A DNA stretch of 33,622 bases from the NCBI GenBank assembly GCA_009780015.1, contig WRAW01000022.1, positions 1 through 33,622 of the forward strand, in the 5' to 3' direction. Numbering within the stretch: position 1 is the first letter of the stretch; each line of letters begins with the position of its first letter. Below the pieces are notes generated by a model that was not told the origin of the DNA, ran no database searches, and saw only the letters and a program-made list of their open reading frames with translations. A program made the translations under genes and the position numbers. Of this stretch, positions 25,264 through 32,198 are shown piece after piece. This DNA is from Defluviitaleaceae bacterium (GTDB taxonomy: Bacteria > Bacillota > Clostridia > Lachnospirales > WRAA01).

Positions 25264-26005
25264 TAAACAAGCGGGCAGATCAGAAAAGCTGTTTGACACA
25301 ATGCTGAAGGCAGCCGCCGAAGAAGCTGCCGAGCAGGAAATGGACGCTTTGCCAAGCCGTGAGGACTTAGAAAAGCTTTACCCCCGCTCAGAAGCCTTTG
25401 AGAAAAGGATCGCGAAAATTATCCGCAAGCACGAAAGAGCGGCGAAAACAAAACGGGCGCTGACGATTTTTTATCGGGCTGCCGCTTCCATGGCCATAGT
25501 TTTTACGGTTGGGGTTATAACCCTGATGAGCGTGGAGGCTTCGAGAGCGTATATACTTAGCCGCTTTATTGAAATAGACAACGATGAGGTTCTTATAGGA
25601 TACCGATTTGGAGAAATATCCGGCCTTGAATTTGGCGAATTGCTTATCGGATATGTTCCTGAGGGCATTACTTTTGATTACAAAGAGGAAGATGATGGGA
25701 TAGTCCGCTATATTTTTGTCAACGAGGCCGGCCATGTGGATGTTATTATCCAGCATCTGATTGTGATGGACGACGGGGATTCAATCCTTATGGGCGGCAG
25801 GACGGACAGCCCCTACATTGAGTTTTCCGTTATTTCACTTCATGGACAGCCCGCGTACCTTTTCAAATCAACCGGAGAAGTAGACATAAACAGCACGGTT
25901 ACGTGGAACTACGGCCGTCACTTCATTTCGGTAACAGCCTGGCTGGATGTGGATGAACTTCTAAAAATCGCGGAAAACATAACGATTAATTATAGTGGCA
26001 ATTAA
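25232..26005 (+). CDS. DUF4367-type membrane protein, probable anti-sigma partner
   Basis: About 100 cytoplasmic residues, acidic then basic, precede one transmembrane helix (AAASMAIVFTVGVITLMSV). A predicted extracellular domain follows, with the DUF4367-like pattern ELLIGYVPEGITFDYKEE, IIQHLIVMDDGD and NYGRHFISVTAWLDVDELLK, ending in ENITINYSG. Genes with this layout beside ECF sigma genes usually hold the sigma factor at the membrane; this is inferred from position. No zinc-finger anti-sigma motif (HxxxCxxC) is visible. It overlaps the sigma gene by at most 32 nt. The exact start is unclear, because GGGAGG lies inside the first codons and a later GTG or CTG is possible. Confidence 0.8.
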   Translation: MLWEVGILSNNKQAGRSEKLFDTMLKAAAEEAAEQEMDALPSREDLEKLYPRSEAFEKRIAKIIRKHERAAKTKRALTIFYRAAASMAIVFTVGVITLMSVEASRAYILSRFIEIDNDEVLIGYRFGEISGLEFGELLIGYVPEGITFDYKEEDDGIVRYIFVNEAGHVDVIIQHLIVMDDGDSILMGGRTDSPYIEFSVISLHGQPAYLFKSTGEVDINSTVTWNYGRHFISVTAWLDVDELLKIAENITINYSGN

Positions 26006-26106
26006 CTATAGCTTGGAAATTTTTTCGCAAATCATGTTACAAAACGCCTCTTACAATTGTTTATATTAGTAAAGGCAAACAGCCGCTGGGAAGAGGGGAG
26101 ATTTTA

Positions 26107-26901
26107 ATGGATTTATCACACAGCAATGCCGTTAGTAGCGTCAACGCATGGGGCTCGTCACAAAGAACGGCGAGGAATGGCATCTTTGGAGAGAATCCTT
26201 TTGACAGGCAGATTAGATCATTGCAAGAGCAAATCGAGAGACTTGGTGAGAATGAGTCAATGGACAGCGCCGCCAAGCAGAGAATGATTGACAAGATTGA
26301 AGAACAGATCGAAGCTCTGCAGGAACAAAGGCATCGGCGCCAAGCCGAAGAAATGAAAAGAAGGATGGAGCAGCGCCGGGAACAAGGCTCCGATCAATCA
26401 GGTTCATCAAATGAATCATCCGGCGTCAATGATAACGGCGTGGCATACAGCATGCCCAAGGCGTTAGTTTCCGGGTCAATGTCGATCAGCAGTATTCGGG
26501 AAACTAATGCCCGGCGTGTAAGTATAATCAACGAAATGAGGATCGCTGGTGAGGATCCGACCCCTGATCCAAATGGGAGCAGACTTCAGCAAGCCTTGTA
26601 CCGGACTATCAGGTATATGAATGAACAAATGGGCGAAGCCAACGCTAATGTCGGAAAATATAATCATGAAATGGCTGAGGCGCGAGAAAATGAAAATACC
26701 GAAGAAGCGGATGCGCGTGTAAATAATTCGGCCTCGGATGAAAACGCGGGAAACATCACGGGCGAAGGCACAAAGGCCGACGGTTCAGCCGAAAAAGACT
26801 CAACCGCGGATTCCATACAAAAAACTATCCCCGCTACTGAAAGGACAAAGGAAAGATTGGTTCGAGCCTATAAAAATACAACTCACCGGACAGGTTTATA
26901 G
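26107..26901 (+). CDS. FlxA-like coiled-coil protein (264 aa)
   Basis: Residues 30-85 form a strong coiled coil of FlxA-like type: DRQIRSLQEQIERLGENESM, a gap, then IDKIEEQIEALQEQRHRRQ. A Q/R/E-rich stretch (EEMKRRMEQRREQ) and a long polar, alanine- and asparagine-rich tail follow, ending in ERTKERLVRAYKN. No signal peptide or membrane helix is visible. FlxA was first noticed as a flagellum-regulated gene, but many such proteins have no known function. The ATG follows GAGGGGAG. It lies about 100 nt after the DUF4367 gene, possibly in the same transcript. Confidence 0.72.
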   Translation: MDLSHSNAVSSVNAWGSSQRTARNGIFGENPFDRQIRSLQEQIERLGENESMDSAAKQRMIDKIEEQIEALQEQRHRRQAEEMKRRMEQRREQGSDQSGSSNESSGVNDNGVAYSMPKALVSGSMSISSIRETNARRVSIINEMRIAGEDPTPDPNGSRLQQALYRTIRYMNEQMGEANANVGKYNHEMAEARENENTEEADARVNNSASDENAGNITGEGTKADGSAEKDSTADSIQKTIPATERTKERLVRAYKNTTHRTGL

Positions 26902-26920
26902 TCCACAGAAGAGGAAAAGA

Positions 26921-26950
26921 GGCCCCGGTTAACTTTTGTTAGCCGAGGCC
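26921..26950. terminator. Bidirectional terminator between convergent genes
   Basis: GGCCCCGGTTAAC (26921-26933) pairs with GTTAGCCGAGGCC (26938-26950) across a TTTT loop, with two mismatches. It lies between the stops of the FlxA-like gene (+) and the TIGR04086-type gene (-), the right place for a shared terminator. The T-tract is weak on both sides. Confidence 0.6.
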
Positions 26951-26960
26951 GCTTTGAGTG

Positions 26961-27380
26961 TTATCGCTTCAAGTTTATTCCGATAACGCCGCCCAGCCCT
27001 CCGCCGGCGATGGAGAGTATGATAAGAGTAATTGTGCGCGTGTCGATCACGAATCCCCTGTTTATCCATACTCCAATGGCCACAAGTATTACGGCGTATG
27101 CGACGCCCGCCAGAATTCCCCACAGCCAGCCCTTGCTTTGAGCGCCCTTCGCCGCGTCAAAGCCAGCCACGATTACGGATACCAGGCAGGTCAGGGTGAC
27201 GACCAGCGGCAGATTCTCCCCCGTGAATGTTGAATATGTAATCAGAATCGCGTAACCGATCAGCACCGTGCAAGTTATTGCGAACGCGACCAGTGTACCC
27301 GAGACCAGCGCGCCGATACGCGAACCGACGTCGTCCATTGCGCCGAATTTATCGGGCTTTGTTTTTGTGCTTGATCTCAT
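26961..27380 (-). CDS. TIGR04086-type integral membrane protein
   Basis: From the ATG at 27380 the product is 139 aa and begins [11 protein letters not shown]. It has a basic N-terminus and four hydrophobic segments, including [56 protein letters not shown] and [20 protein letters not shown]. The glycine-rich last helix and [10 protein letters not shown] pattern fit the small TIGR04086 membrane family of Gram-positives, whose function is unknown. AAGGAGGGTCTT before this ATG supports it over upstream in-frame starts. It is divergent from the PHP gene, with overlapping promoters between them. Confidence 0.82.
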   Translation of the reverse strand: MRSSTKTKPDKFGAMDDVGSRIGALVSGTLVAFAITCTVLIGYAILITYSTFTGENLPLVVTLTCLVSVIVAGFDAAKGAQSKGWLWGILAGVAYAVILVAIGVWINRGFVIDTRTITLIILSIAGGGLGGVIGINLKR

Positions 27381-27402
27381 AAGACCCTCCTTAAAGAAAT
27401 TG

Positions 27403-27431
27403 TTGTATTGGCAGCCATACTCATATATAAT
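27403..27431 (+). promoter_or_regulatory. Promoter of the PHP phosphoesterase gene
   Basis: TTGTAT (27403-27408), a 17-nt spacer and a perfect TATAAT (27426-27431) lie about 50 nt before the ATG. Confidence 0.6.
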
Positions 27432-27451
27432 GTACTGGGCGCGAGTGTAAA
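27424..27451 (-). promoter_or_regulatory. Possible promoter of the TIGR04086-type gene
   Basis: On the minus strand TTTACA (27446-27451), a 16-nt spacer and TATATA (27424-27429) give a plausible vegetative promoter. Its -10 box shares bases with the -10 box of the divergent PHP promoter, so the two could compete for polymerase. Confidence 0.4.
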
Positions 27452-27482
27452 ATATTCGCACTTTTCTCACAAGGAGCGCAAT

Positions 27483-28334
27483 ATGAAGCCGATAGACCTT
27501 CACACACACAGCATATATTCAGACGGTACGCTTAGTCCGGGCGAAATCGTCGCGCGCGCCAAGACCAAGGGCTTGGCGGCGATCTCCATTACGGATCACG
27601 ACACGGTACAGGGGCTTTCTGAAGGTGAAAGCGCCGCGGCCGCGGCAGGCATAGAATTTTTGCACGGATGTGAAATCAGCGCGTACCACGGGAATTGGCA
27701 GGTGCACATATTGGGTTACTGCATTGATCCGCGTTCGCAGACCCTTGCGGCGCAGTTTGAGGAGCTTGCGGCAATCCGGGACGAGCGCAACCGGAAGATG
27801 CTGGACGCTCTCGGGCGGATCGGAATAGACGTCAGTCACGACCAGCTAAGCTACGCGGCGGGATGTAACATCATAACAAGATCGCACTTTGCAAGGGTTT
27901 TGTGGAATAGGGGATATGCCCGGAGCATCCAGGACGCGTTCGACAAGTATGTCTCGCAGGGTGCGGCGGCCTATGTCCCGCACGAGGCGATGACAACGAG
28001 GGATTGCATAGAGTTCATCAGGCGCGAGGGCGGCGTGCCCGTGCTTGCGCATCCCTTCCAATACCATACGGACGACTCACGGACAGGGAAGCTTGTGGAG
28101 GAGCTGGCCGGCTACGGCCTGATGGGAATCGAATCCATTTACACCTCGCATACGCTGTCGCAAACATTGCAGGCCAAGCGCTGGGCAAACAAATACCGCC
28201 TTGTGGAAACAGGCGGTTCTGACTTTCATGGGGAGAACAGACCGGCTGCTGACCTGGGGGTAGGGCGCGGCAGCCTGTTTGTTCCGTACAGTATTATTGA
28301 AAATTTGCGTCAAGCGAAGTCTGGTGTCTTATAA
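27483..28334 (+). CDS. PHP-domain phosphoesterase (RNase AM / 3',5'-nucleotide phosphatase family)
   Basis: The 283-aa protein carries the four PHP metal-binding motifs: [15 protein letters not shown] at residues 4-18, ITDHDTVQG near 38, [10 protein letters not shown] near 60, then [10 protein letters not shown] near 185 and the final GGSDFHGE near 245. Relatives (YciV/TrpH) remove phosphates from 3',5'-bisphosphonucleotides and trim 5' ends of RNA using a trinuclear metal centre. The ATG is preceded by AAGGAG. It overlaps the convergent secreted coiled-coil gene by 6 bp at the 3' end. No link to the Hsp70 cluster is visible. Confidence 0.9.
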   Translation: MKPIDLHTHSIYSDGTLSPGEIVARAKTKGLAAISITDHDTVQGLSEGESAAAAAGIEFLHGCEISAYHGNWQVHILGYCIDPRSQTLAAQFEELAAIRDERNRKMLDALGRIGIDVSHDQLSYAAGCNIITRSHFARVLWNRGYARSIQDAFDKYVSQGAAAYVPHEAMTTRDCIEFIRREGGVPVLAHPFQYHTDDSRTGKLVEELAGYGLMGIESIYTSHTLSQTLQAKRWANKYRLVETGGSDFHGENRPAADLGVGRGSLFVPYSIIENLRQAKSGVL

Positions 28335-28904
28335 CAACTGCATAAGCTCCCTGCCGGAAATCAGGACGTCTTCAAAGCACCTCAGGGCAGAGCGCTGGAG
28401 ATCAAGTATCGCTTCAAGCTCGCCGTATACGAGGTCAAGATCAGTATTGGTATGTAAAAGCTCCCGCTTTACGGCATCGAGAGATTTTAGCGTATCGATC
28501 TCTTGTAAAACTTGCTTCAGCGTGTGCGAATTTTTCTCCGAAATGCCGGAGAAGCTTACAAACGATCCGATTTGCTCACGGGACAGGTACTTCTTGCTGA
28601 GTCTCAGAAAATCCAAGTTTGCGGCGATTTTTTCGGCGATCTTGCTTTTTTCTTTCGCCAATGTATAGATTTGGCGCGTATTGTCTTCGATAGAGGCGAT
28701 CATCTGATTTATGCGGTCGGGCGTGGCGGCTGTGTGCCTTGGCGTGTTTACAACGTAAAGGTCGCTCTTCCTCCCGAGCAGGTCATATGTTATTGTTTCG
28801 ACGCTTGCAAAGCTTGGTTGTGTTAGTATCGATAGCACAAGCAGTCCTCCAATTAGTTCAATTTTCAACCTTACGACTATATTCTGCCACAGAAATATGA
28901 TCAA
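28329..28904 (-). CDS. Secreted or membrane-anchored coiled-coil hypothetical protein
   Basis: The reading frame encodes up to 191 aa. A hydrophobic segment with a signal-like end ([16 protein letters not shown]) suggests export. The rest is helical and charged, with [39 protein letters not shown] and [20 protein letters not shown] forming likely coiled coils. The start is uncertain: ATG at 28904, or a TTG twelve codons in that would begin a compact signal peptide. No family is recognised. It converges on the PHP gene with a 6-bp overlap. Confidence 0.62.
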   Translation of the reverse strand: MIIFLWQNIVVRLKIELIGGLLVLSILTQPSFASVETITYDLLGRKSDLYVVNTPRHTAATPDRINQMIASIEDNTRQIYTLAKEKSKIAEKIAANLDFLRLSKKYLSREQIGSFVSFSGISEKNSHTLKQVLQEIDTLKSLDAVKRELLHTNTDLDLVYGELEAILDLQRSALRCFEDVLISGRELMQLL

Positions 28905-28986
28905 AATATGAACAAAGCGTAAACAGACTATTAAACTTCAATTGATGATTATGACATCGAATGTTGGTCAACCATGTCGACATTTG

Positions 28987-29039
28987 TTAAATATAAACGA
29001 CATTCGGCAATATTTACCGCCAAATGTCGTTTATATTAA
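28987..29039. repeat. AT-rich perfect-like palindrome, probable terminator
   Basis: Arms of about 21 nt, TTAAATATAAACGACATT plus CGGC on the left and its complement on the right ending TTTATATTAA, pair with one bulge and one mismatch around a 10-nt loop. It is the 3' flank of the Met-rich gene and could end that transcript; the minus strand continues TTTATATTTAA. The word CGACATTTG is repeated just outside. It does not resemble the other palindromic families. Confidence 0.6.
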
Positions 29040-29054
29040 CTTAGAACCTGGAGC

Positions 29055-29225
29055 CTAGAACCTTCCGCCTGACATCATCATTAACATCATCAGCATCATC
29101 ATCGAGTTGTCGCCGCCGCCGCTGGCCCCGAACATTCCGGGAAACATCATCATCAGCAGGAAGAACATCATGAACGTATCATTGCTTCCAGGCGTGGGAT
29201 GGAATCCCGATGCCATTGTATTCAT
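29055..29225 (-). CDS. Methionine-rich small membrane protein (56 aa)
   Basis: From the ATG at 29225 the protein has 16 methionines in 56 residues (29%). A polar N-terminus (MNTMASGFHPTPGSNDTF) leads to a first hydrophobic run MMFFLLMMMFPGMFG, a glycine-rich turn GASGGGDNS, and a second run MMMLMMLMMMSGGRF. It is probably membrane-associated. GGGAGG lies 7 nt before the ATG but is part of a 15-bp hairpin. Met clusters can bind Cu(I) or serve as oxidant sinks, but nothing nearby supports metal handling, so function is unknown. The stop codon lies in GGTTCTAG, like the ends of the palindromic elements. Confidence 0.6.
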   Translation of the reverse strand: MNTMASGFHPTPGSNDTFMMFFLLMMMFPGMFGASGGGDNSMMMLMMLMMMSGGRF

Positions 29226-29269
29226 TAAAAAACCTCCCATAGAGATATACTTGCTATATCTTATGGGAG
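29226..29269 (-). promoter_or_regulatory. Hairpin plus T-run covering the Met-rich gene ribosome binding site
   Basis: On the minus strand CTCCCATA-AGATATA pairs with TATATCT-(C)-TATGGGAG around a GCAAG loop: 15 bp with one bulge (29234-29269). TTTTTT follows immediately and the ATG comes straight after. The same bases form an intrinsic terminator for the upstream sigma/DUF4367 operon and sequester most of the GGGAGG of the Met-rich gene. Confidence 0.7.
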
Positions 29270-29321
29270 CAGCTTGAAATGTTGCATGTCTTACCTGTCT
29301 AAGAACAGGTTCCAAGGGGTA

Positions 29322-30113
29322 CTAGCTGAGAGACTCCGCCATGCGGATCAGCTCCTCGACATCCACGTTTCCGGTTCCTCCAAAGAAGAAGTACATAACA
29401 TCGCCAATCAATATGTTTACCGAATTAAGGTCAACTACCGCTTCGTGCCCGTTGATTTCGACTGTCCGTATATTTTCGGTCGCGGAGAGGGCGAAGGCTG
29501 TTGTTTCGTCCATGAAGCGTACTTGCACCGGGAGCTCGTCGACGCCGTTGCTGAATACGACGCCCATGTATTTGTTGGCTCCGTATTCCCCAAGCTCCTC
29601 CACCGACTCAACGAAGTAGAATATATGCTTGAAGGCAAAGCCCTCCGGCAAGTAGGCCGGCAGCAGAGCGTCGGTTATAAAGTGGCTTCGGCCTTCCTCC
29701 GCGTCGGTGAAAGTCAGCCAGGCGGGTTCATCGAAATCCGTTGATTCGGACGCGGTAAGGTATCCTTCATCAATAAGCGCTTGCCTCTCTTCTCTTAGAG
29801 CTTCCCTATCTTCTTCGCGGATTTCTTCGGCTATGATAAAGCCGGCGTGGTCGCCGAGCATTACCGATCTTACATATCTGACCAATTCCTGACCGAAAGC
29901 GGTAACCGAAACCGTAAGAATTATTGCGGCGCAAGCCGCGACTGCTAAGGGCTTCCTTATTCCTTTTTTCATGTACGTGTCCCCTTCTTCATTTATTGTT
30001 GTCAGCCTGGCTTTCAATATTTCAAGGTTGACTTCCTTGTTCTTACTTTCGGAAGAAAAATCCGTGTTCCTGAATTTTGCTATAAATTCTTCGTCGAAAT
30101 CATTTTTTCGCAT
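29322..30113 (-). CDS. DUF4367-type membrane protein, probable anti-sigma partner (second copy)
   Basis: The 263-aa protein has about 48 cytoplasmic residues, then one transmembrane helix (PLAVAACAAIILTVSVTAFG), then an acidic extracellular part. That part has EEIREEDREALREERQALID, a DUF4367-like domain (LLPAYLPEGFAFKHIFYFVE, TVEINGHEAVVDLNS) and the ending DVEELIRMAESLS. It shares the ELL/PEGF and DVEELI-like ending with the first copy at 25.2 kb. The ATG has AAGGAGG and overlaps the end of the sigma gene by 34 nt, so the two are translated together. It presumably restrains that sigma factor at the membrane. Confidence 0.8.
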   Translation of the reverse strand: MRKNDFDEEFIAKFRNTDFSSESKNKEVNLEILKARLTTINEEGDTYMKKGIRKPLAVAACAAIILTVSVTAFGQELVRYVRSVMLGDHAGFIIAEEIREEDREALREERQALIDEGYLTASESTDFDEPAWLTFTDAEEGRSHFITDALLPAYLPEGFAFKHIFYFVESVEELGEYGANKYMGVVFSNGVDELPVQVRFMDETTAFALSATENIRTVEINGHEAVVDLNSVNILIGDVMYFFFGGTGNVDVEELIRMAESLS

Positions 30114-30682
30114 GACATTTCCTCCTTATCCAGAAATTCTTTCAGCTTTTTGACCGACCGGTGTACGATTACCCCCACGTTGGAGTCGCTCATGTTCATT
30201 ATCTGCGCGATTTCGGTATTTCTCAAGTCGGTTGCGAATTTCATGGACAGAACCTGCCGCTCCGCGTCCTTGAGCGTCGTCATCGCCCGGATCAATGATT
30301 TGTTGTCCTCGTTAAAGACGATGACCTCCTCGGGCCGCCGCTCTAATGAAACAAGCTCCAGAATATCGTCGAGCGGAACGAATGTTTTGCGCTTCCTTCT
30401 GCGCAAATAGTCTGTAACGACATTCTTCGCTATACCTATAAGCCACGCCTCGACCGGCGCTGTTTCCGGCCTGTAGGTATGGAACTTTCGTATCGCGTTT
30501 TCAAAGGCGTCGCTTGTCAACTCTTCAGAATCGTAATGATTATTTATCCGAAAGCAAATGTAGTTGTACACATTCCTGTAGTACTTCTCATAGATTGCTT
30601 CAAATAGTGCGGCGTCCATACTGTTCCGCGTATGTTGCCGGTCTGAGGTTTTGCGCGGCGCCGTTCCTGTGTAAACGTTCAC
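30080..30682 (-). CDS. ECF-type RNA polymerase sigma factor (second copy)
   Basis: The GTG at 30682 is preceded by AAAGGAGG at 5 nt and gives 200 aa. An ATG upstream at the ribosome binding site is less likely. Region 2 lies at about residues 30-105 (YYRNVYNYICFRINNHYDSE, ELTSDAFENAIRKFHTY, EAWLIGIAKNVVTDYLRRRK). Region 4 lies at about 130-190 (AERQVLSMKFATDLRNTEIA, then MNMSDSNVGVIVHRSVKKL). It is more canonical than the sigma factor at 24.7 kb. It forms a pair with the overlapping DUF4367 gene, and the hairpin at 29226-29269 likely ends the operon. Confidence 0.93.
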   Translation of the reverse strand: MNVYTGTAPRKTSDRQHTRNSMDAALFEAIYEKYYRNVYNYICFRINNHYDSEELTSDAFENAIRKFHTYRPETAPVEAWLIGIAKNVVTDYLRRRKRKTFVPLDDILELVSLERRPEEVIVFNEDNKSLIRAMTTLKDAERQVLSMKFATDLRNTEIAQIMNMSDSNVGVIVHRSVKKLKEFLDKEEMSCEKMISTKNL

Positions 30683-30868
30683 AATGTCCTCCTTTCTCAT
30701 GATTGTTAATTTGCCTTTCAAAAGTGTATACGTCAAAACCGCAATTCCATTACACGGTTTTAGCAATTTCGTAAAACAAAAACAGGACTAAGTCCGCAAC
30801 CCCCTTGATTTGCAGGTTTTTTTGGACTCAATCCTGGTATGTGCTGGGGCGGCTAAGCCCCTGTGATC
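30683..30868. other. Leader/intergenic region upstream of the second sigma gene
   Basis: This region holds the upstream region of the sigma gene, the terminator hairpin at 30784-30835 and a small GC hairpin GGGGC/GCCCC (30846-30861). With element E it makes a gene-free stretch of about 335 nt. I see no reading frame and only a weak promoter candidate: TTGACG near 30733 without a clear -10 box. Confidence 0.4.
30784..30835 (-). terminator. Intrinsic terminator between the DUF6715-like gene and the sigma operon
   Basis: On the minus strand AGGATTGAGTCC pairs with GGACTTAGTCCT (10 of 12 positions) and is followed by GTTTTTGTTTT. The intervening sequence of about 28 nt is longer than usual for a terminator loop, so an alternative structured-leader role is possible. 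Confidence 0.5.
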
Positions 30869-31022
30869 TAAGAGCCTGTCTAATATCTTTTTCCTGTCGG
30901 ATTTGCGAGGCAGTTTTTCGTCATTCTAGGAACCGACGACGACGCGTACCCAGAGGGTACGCTAGGAGAAGGTGACAACGAATGGCGGAAAACTGACCGC
31001 AAAGATATTAGACAGGCTCTAA
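30869..31022 (+). repeat. Palindromic element E
   Basis: Perfect 20-bp arms AGAGCCTGTCTAATATCTTT (30871-30890) and AAAGATATTAGACAGGCTCT (31001-31020) surround the family core, with GAGGCAGTTTTTCGTCATTC, the hairpin GCGTACC/GGGTACGC and GGCGGAAAACTGACC. The core is almost identical to element A but the arms are different. The right end supplies the TAG stop of the DUF6715-like gene (31019-31021). Confidence 0.8.
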
Positions 31023-31615
31023 ACTACTTCTTCCCACATGCCGATCTGCCACCGGCCGCTTTCGGCCTCTCGAAAAAGTTGGTAGATATATTGGAAGTTC
31101 TGGCCGTTGCTTACGTGCAGGATTACGGTCACGGAGGTGCGGTCGTTTGGGCTGAACCTGTGGAATACGGGGCTGCCCTGATATACCCCGACTATTTCAA
31201 GATCTCTGTCGTACAGCTCGTCCAGAGCGATTAAAATCAGCGAAAGCTGCTGGTGAAACGGGTTGAGGTCAAGCAGAGCCTGGGCGAATAACCCGCGCTG
31301 AACCTCCAGCACGCGTGAGATCACATACTGGTCGTTTCTGTCCCAGCCGTGGATGAGTCGGAATGTGTGGCTGAACAGCCGCATAACCTCTTCAGGCGTT
31401 TGCGGATAGTCTTCGTCAAGATCGACGGCCAGCACCTCGTCCAGAAGCTCATAAAGGTCTATAGCGGCGTGATCCGCTATGACGTCGGCCGGATTCGGCT
31501 GGGACGGCATTGCCAGTATAAATACGGTAGTAACTCCGATCGCCAGGCAGACCAATAGGATAATCAGGACAAGCGCGCCGGACGACTTCTTTTTTTTCTT
31601 CGCTATCGCAATCAC
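31019..31615 (-). CDS. DUF6715-like membrane-anchored hypothetical protein
   Basis: The 198-aa frame begins with a lysine run (AIAKKKKKSSG) and one transmembrane helix (ALVLIILLVCLAIGVTTVFI). An extracellular domain follows, with DLDEDYPQTPEEVMRLFS, VISRVLEVQRGLFAQALLDL, and at the end FREAESGRWQIGMWEEV. The N-terminal anchor, the YPxTPEEV motif and the C-terminal GxWxIxxW pattern match my memory of DUF6715 in Clostridia. Function is unknown. The GTG start sits directly against AAGAAAGG, which is too close, so the true start may differ by a few codons. The stop codon is formed by element E, and element F lies 25 nt upstream. Confidence 0.68.
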   Translation of the reverse strand: MIAIAKKKKKSSGALVLIILLVCLAIGVTTVFILAMPSQPNPADVIADHAAIDLYELLDEVLAVDLDEDYPQTPEEVMRLFSHTFRLIHGWDRNDQYVISRVLEVQRGLFAQALLDLNPFHQQLSLILIALDELYDRDLEIVGVYQGSPVFHRFSPNDRTSVTVILHVSNGQNFQYIYQLFREAESGRWQIGMWEEVV

Positions 31616-31638
31616 CTTTCTTGGTCTTGTATAGATTC

Positions 31639-31856
31639 TTAGAACCTGTGTTCATAGGATGGGAATGCCGTCTTGGGGGTCGAATTCCACCCCACGAAGC
31701 CAAAATCGGGCTTCGTGGGGATCCCGGTTTTCCGCCACAGTCCACCCCACAAAGCCAAAACCGGGCTTTGCGGGGACCCCGGGCGTCGTCGCCTCCTAGA
31801 TTGGCGAAAAATCGCCTCGCCAATCCGCCATCCCCACCTATGAACACAGGTTCTTA
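31639..31856 (-). repeat. Palindromic element F with duplicated inner hairpin
   Basis: Perfect 18-bp arms AGAACCTGTGTTCATAGG (31641-31658) and the complement (31837-31854) flank the element. The core keeps TTTTCCGCCAC and TTGGCGAAAAATCGCC in the same orientation as D. The usual GCGTACC hairpin is replaced by two tandem copies of a GC-rich hairpin: CCCCACGAAGCC...GGGCTTCGTGGGG, then CCCCACAAAGCC...GGGCTTTGCGGGG. The right end supplies the TAA stop of the thioredoxin gene (31854-31856). Confidence 0.8.
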
Positions 31857-32162
31857 GTCCACGATTTCCAAGATACTTGCCTTTGGAACTGAACCGGTTA
31901 TGCGTTTGTATACGTCGCCGCCCTTGAAGGAGACAAGCGTGGGGATCGACCTGACGCCGTACTGCGAAGCGACGTCGGGGTGTTCTTCCACGCTGATTTT
32001 GCAGACGACGATGTCTTGCCGCTCTTCGGCGATCTGGTCAAGAACAGGGGCGATTATTTTGCAAGGCGTACACCAGCTTGCGTAAAAGTCAACAAGCACC
32101 GTCCTGTTTTCGTTTGCCAGAATGTCTTGGAACTGTTCTTTTGTAACCAGCTTTGCACTCAT
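31854..32162 (-). CDS. trxA: Thioredoxin
   Basis: This is a 102-aa single-domain thioredoxin with VLVDFYASWCTPCKIIAP carrying the CxxC redox pair, and the cis-proline loop VRSIPTLVSFKGG. The active site is CTPC, where CGPC is the commonest form. That change is seen in some bacterial thioredoxins and should shift the redox potential slightly. It reduces protein disulfides in the cytoplasm using thioredoxin reductase. The ATG follows GGAGAG. The last codon is followed by a TAA that belongs to element F. It lies 36 nt downstream of the AI-2E transporter gene, probably in the same transcript. Confidence 0.93.
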   Translation of the reverse strand: MSAKLVTKEQFQDILANENRTVLVDFYASWCTPCKIIAPVLDQIAEERQDIVVCKISVEEHPDVASQYGVRSIPTLVSFKGGDVYKRITGSVPKASILEIVD

Positions 32163-32198
32163 GTTTAATTCTCTCCTTCGGATTTAGTATATACCTAG

